From Promethearchaeota archaeon (GTDB taxonomy: Archaea; Asgardarchaeota; Lokiarchaeia; Sigynarchaeales; SOKP01), in the NCBI GenBank assembly GCA_014729315.1, contig WJKD01000651.1, forward strand, positions 1-27,186: 27,186 nt of DNA, read 5' to 3'. Every line of letters begins with the position of its first letter. Position 1 is the stretch's first letter. Shown one piece after another: positions 24,664 through 27,186 of this stretch. A model generated the notes under the pieces. It made no database searches and had not been told where the DNA came from. It saw nothing but the letters and a program-made list of their open reading frames with translations. The position numbers and the translations under genes were made by a program.

Positions 24664-25995
24664 TTATTCTATTAATTGGGTTTTTCCAGAACCCCAAACA
24701 CCTAACGCGCGTCCAAGTTCTTTATGTTCTTTTCCGTAATCTCTTACGTTAATACCTTCCATAACTGCTTTGATAGCTTGTCTAAAAGCTCTCGCACCAT
24801 CGATTGGACCGTCTGGATGGCTATGAATTCCTCCACCACTACCAATCAAAATATCAGTTCCCGCTTCTTTCATACATTTCTCAACCATACCCGGCGTAAT
24901 TCCACCAGAAGGCATTGGTAACGTAGGTCTGATGTGTTGTAGCGGATATCGTAGAGCTTTAAGGTTTTGTTCGTATCTTTCGTCTAAAACTTCTGCTTTT
25001 CCGTAAGGGGCGGGCATTACAACCGTATCAGCACCACACATTCGTGGAAATTTTGCTAAAGTTAGCATGCTGGTTAAACCTGTCCATTCCCCGCCGAAAT
25101 AAGCTCCAGCAAAATCCATGTGTCCTAAAATAGGAACATTAATCGAAGGATCTTCGGCTAATTGTCTCATTGCTTCCCATCCTGCAGTAAGATAGTTAAT
25201 CATCAAGGCGTTAGCACCCATCTCTATCATTCTATCAGCGTGTTCAAACAAATCTGGAAATTTGCTTGTGATATTAATAGTGTATAATGTTTTCTCACCT
25301 TTTTCTTCGTCTGCTCTATCTAATGCTTCCATATAAGCGGATAATCTATCTTCTAATGGATTGAACTCAGGATTTCCGATAAGTTCATCGTCCTTGACTA
25401 CGTCGCAACCTCCTACAGCTGCTTTGTATAATAAGTCCGCTCCAACGTCGCATGTGTGTCCAGTACACGGTTTTATCATGTTATTTAATAAAGGTCGCTC
25501 TGGAACATTTAAAAGTTTTCTTAAACCATCAATTCCAAACTTAGGACCCTTGAATTCTTTCAAATAATCTTTAGGAAACGCTAGATCAACAAGTTTTAGA
25601 CCGTGCGTTATGCTAATATTTCCAATTACGGATGTAAGAAGCATTGGTATCCCATCGCGCTTTATATTTACGATTGGAAATCCAATTTGAACAAAATATA
25701 ACCGGTCATCCGTATCTTTTGGAACGACATACTCGTAGTGTGGTAGTTCGTAAACTCCAAGAACTTTTGCGACGTGATACTTTCGTACTTCCGCAGTTTC
25801 TGCTGGAACCCGAATCCAGGTACCAGTCGATTGTTCAATTGCTGCAAAACGTGCTAAATAATTAAGGTTCATTCGTTTTCCACGCTTAATAATATAGCTC
25901 GCTATGATGTATTTTTCTACATCAATGCCATCCAATCCAATGGCTTCTGGGGTTTCCAGATATTGTTTGCAACTCTCATACATAGGTTCTTCCAT
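24664..25995 (-). CDS. RuBisCO-like protein (large-subunit family, probably form IV)
   Basis: Up to 448 residues from TTG 26010, or 443 from the preferred ATG at 25995. Positions below count from the TTG. Matches to the RuBisCO core include Glu59 and Thr64 (EQSTGTW), Asn131 (SVIGN), Lys180 (IKP), the carbamate/Mg site K206-D-D208-E209, loop 6 Lys338 (YGKAE), Ser368-Gly-Gly (PSGGI) and the phosphate loop GSGGGI (390-395). Differences: Lys177 of the plant enzyme is Cys182 (KPCTG), Arg295 appears to be Phe300 (GHMDFAG) and the His327 position is a Pro/Ala segment (MPAPYG). Losing Arg295 and Lys177 argues against CO2 fixation and for a RuBisCO-like protein catalysing an enolase- or isomerase-type step. 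No methionine-salvage or AMP-pathway gene is visible beside it. The family call is firm; the function is not. Confidence 0.88.
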   Translation of the reverse strand: MEEPMYESCKQYLETPEAIGLDGIDVEKYIIASYIIKRGKRMNLNYLARFAAIEQSTGTWIRVPAETAEVRKYHVAKVLGVYELPHYEYVVPKDTDDRLYFVQIGFPIVNIKRDGIPMLLTSVIGNISITHGLKLVDLAFPKDYLKEFKGPKFGIDGLRKLLNVPERPLLNNMIKPCTGHTCDVGADLLYKAAVGGCDVVKDDELIGNPEFNPLEDRLSAYMEALDRADEEKGEKTLYTINITSKFPDLFEHADRMIEMGANALMINYLTAGWEAMRQLAEDPSINVPILGHMDFAGAYFGGEWTGLTSMLTLAKFPRMCGADTVVMPAPYGKAEVLDERYEQNLKALRYPLQHIRPTLPMPSGGITPGMVEKCMKEAGTDILIGSGGGIHSHPDGPIDGARAFRQAIKAVMEGINVRDYGKEHKELGRALGVWGSGKTQLIE

Positions 25996-26125
25996 AATTA
26001 CATCAATCAATGGTAGTGTTAATGAATTGAAAAATGTTATGTTAGTTTACAAGAAGAATTATATTGAATGATATAGAAAAAAATATGCAAAAATATTAAG
26101 AAATAAAAAGATAAATAAAAAAGAT

Positions 26126-27100
26126 TTAATCTGTAGACTTTGACCGGCTTTTCATCTCGAAGTAAGTATCTTCCAGAACATTTAGATATTCTAACAAGAC
26201 TTTATTAGCTTTTGATTTAACACTATATTGATGTATGATAGTGTTCAATATATATTTTGGATATGTCATAGAGATACGAAGATCTGTAAGTAGTGCGTAA
26301 TATTCTGTTCCACCTTTGTGCTGAAAGACCTGAATTACATCCTCTTTCCACAATCTGTTTAAAACTTCGTCTACATCATCTACTCCTTTTTTACGAAGTT
26401 TCTGCAAAACATCACGAGTCGCGATCGTCGTCCTTAAGAGCTTGAGGACTTCGTAGACTTGAGGATCGGAAATCAAATCAAGAATCTTTAGATTATCCTC
26501 TTCTGTTGGCTTATAATTTTTAAAGAATTTTATGACAGCAATGTTATAATCCTCAAACAGCGCCTCTGGTAATCCTCTATCCACTGGATCATCGATAAGT
26601 TTTATTGGAGGTAATCTGATAATTGTAATATCATTGGTGAGGAATATCAACTCCGATTGTATTTCTTTCACGGAAACTTCCTTAATCAAATCTTTTTTAA
26701 TGAGTTCCATTAACACATTATCGATATCTACAAATCTTTCTCTATAAATATCTTTAAGCCAAATTTTTAATTCTGATTTAGCAACTACTCCTTCCTCTCT
26801 TAATCTATTAATTATCAACCTTTTGACGTCGTCTTGATAAATAATTGCTAATTTTTGCTCCATTACAAATAGAGGAAATGCGGATATTCTCTGGAATAAA
26901 GAAGGAATTATTTTTTTAAACGATCCGTCTTCATAATTTTTGATAATCGTATGCGTTGCGTCAGCTAATCCACCTTCATAAGAATCAGGATCATCGTCCA
27001 AATTTAACAATAAAATTACATAAAGTCCTTTCTCTGGTCCTGCGTAATAAGAGGCAATGTTTAATGATCCAACCATTAGGCTAATAATGCCGGGCTCCAT
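26126..27100 (-). CDS. Hypothetical protein with an N-terminal alpha/beta domain and two winged-helix-like regions
   Basis: 324 residues from ATG 27100, - strand. Residues 1-80 (IISLMVGSLNIASYY, GLYVILLLNLDDD, then a helix) look like a compact alpha/beta domain, perhaps longin- or roadblock-like, but I cannot assign it. Residues ~88-165 and ~210-280 each have a helix-helix-strand pattern (LIINRLREEGVVAKSELKIW; VLKLLRTTIATRDVLQKL) suggesting winged helices. A DNA- or protein-binding regulator is possible. The reading frame continues upstream of the ATG as YTHEYS, then a TAA (27119-27121), then TEKTLMQI and further in the same frame, so the true N-terminus may lie beyond the TAA. T-rich sequence (- strand) at 26085-26125 follows the stop. 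Confidence 0.7.
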   Translation of the reverse strand: MEPGIISLMVGSLNIASYYAGPEKGLYVILLLNLDDDPDSYEGGLADATHTIIKNYEDGSFKKIIPSLFQRISAFPLFVMEQKLAIIYQDDVKRLIINRLREEGVVAKSELKIWLKDIYRERFVDIDNVLMELIKKDLIKEVSVKEIQSELIFLTNDITIIRLPPIKLIDDPVDRGLPEALFEDYNIAVIKFFKNYKPTEEDNLKILDLISDPQVYEVLKLLRTTIATRDVLQKLRKKGVDDVDEVLNRLWKEDVIQVFQHKGGTEYYALLTDLRISMTYPKYILNTIIHQYSVKSKANKVLLEYLNVLEDTYFEMKSRSKSTD

Positions 27101-27118
27101 ACTATATTCGTGTGTGTA

Positions 27119-27186
27119 TTAAATTTGCATAAGCGTTTTCTCTGTTAAATGAATTTCTTCAGGATATTTCGCGATAATTTCAGTTC
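27119..27186 (-). CDS. Partial ORF ending at TAA, same frame as the 26126-27100 gene
   Basis: About 22 codons before the window edge, ending TEKTLMQI and TAA. It has protein-like composition (AKYPEEIHLTEKT) and reads in the same frame as the following gene, only 6 codons separating the stop from ATG 27100. It is either the C-terminus of a separate upstream gene or the N-terminal part of a gene split by a nonsense codon. Too short to name. Confidence 0.45.
   Translation of the reverse strand, partial: TEIIAKYPEEIHLTEKTLMQI

Noticed and set aside
24664..26010. Calling the protein a CO2-fixing form III RuBisCO
   Set aside because: The expected Lys177 and Arg295 positions appear replaced, which argues against carboxylase activity.
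27119..27121. In-frame TAA as a recoded amino acid (pyrrolysine or selenocysteine)
   Set aside because: Those use TAG and TGA. There is no known recoding of TAA in archaea, and no structural element was recognised.

Overview
This AT-rich window looks archaeal, and most likely comes from an Asgard (Lokiarchaeia-like) genome. The reasons are an archaeal-type ATP-dependent DNA ligase, TATA-box-like elements placed so that many genes would be leaderless, a gelsolin-like domain protein, a family of HEAT-like plus leucine-rich-repeat (LRR) proteins, a RuBisCO-family protein, and scattered zinc-ribbon and multi-Cys Fe-S proteins. The lineage is inferred from gene content. There is no rRNA or other marker to fix it.

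Layout. Bases 1-1005 hold the C-terminal part of a radical SAM protein (cut by the window edge), followed by a haloalkane-dehalogenase-like alpha/beta hydrolase (1048-2130). Bases 2202-9099 form an array of four paralogous cytosolic HEAT-like + LRR proteins on the + strand, interrupted once by an unrelated 171-residue protein (5519-6034). A fifth paralog, with most of its LRRs missing, lies about 14 kb away (23512-24489). Bases 9114-11806 on the - strand carry DNA ligase and, upstream of it, the gelsolin-like protein. Bases 12189-15691 hold three histidine biosynthesis genes, hisG-hisD-hisC. Next come a Cys-rich double-ferredoxin protein (15950-17047) and a zinc-ribbon protein (17359-18525) with a TATA box and inverted repeat in front. 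An MFS transporter, a small membrane protein and a small zinc-ribbon protein fill 18590-20832. A GH36-type alpha-galactosidase-like enzyme follows (20956-23436). The right end, on the - strand, has a RuBisCO-like protein whose active site is only partly conserved (24664-25995) and a two-winged-helix protein. The reading frame of the latter continues upstream past a single in-frame TAA to the window edge.

How they fit together. The only clear pathway is histidine synthesis: HisG does the first step, HisC the aminotransferase step and HisD the last two oxidations. The LRR array is the most distinctive region. Four of the five N-terminal domains align without gaps for about 100 residues, and three of the proteins share the same repeat-by-repeat signature across 12 LRRs, so whole genes were duplicated and then diverged. 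The other genes are single units with their own apparent promoters. No RNA genes, CRISPR arrays or insertion sequences were seen.
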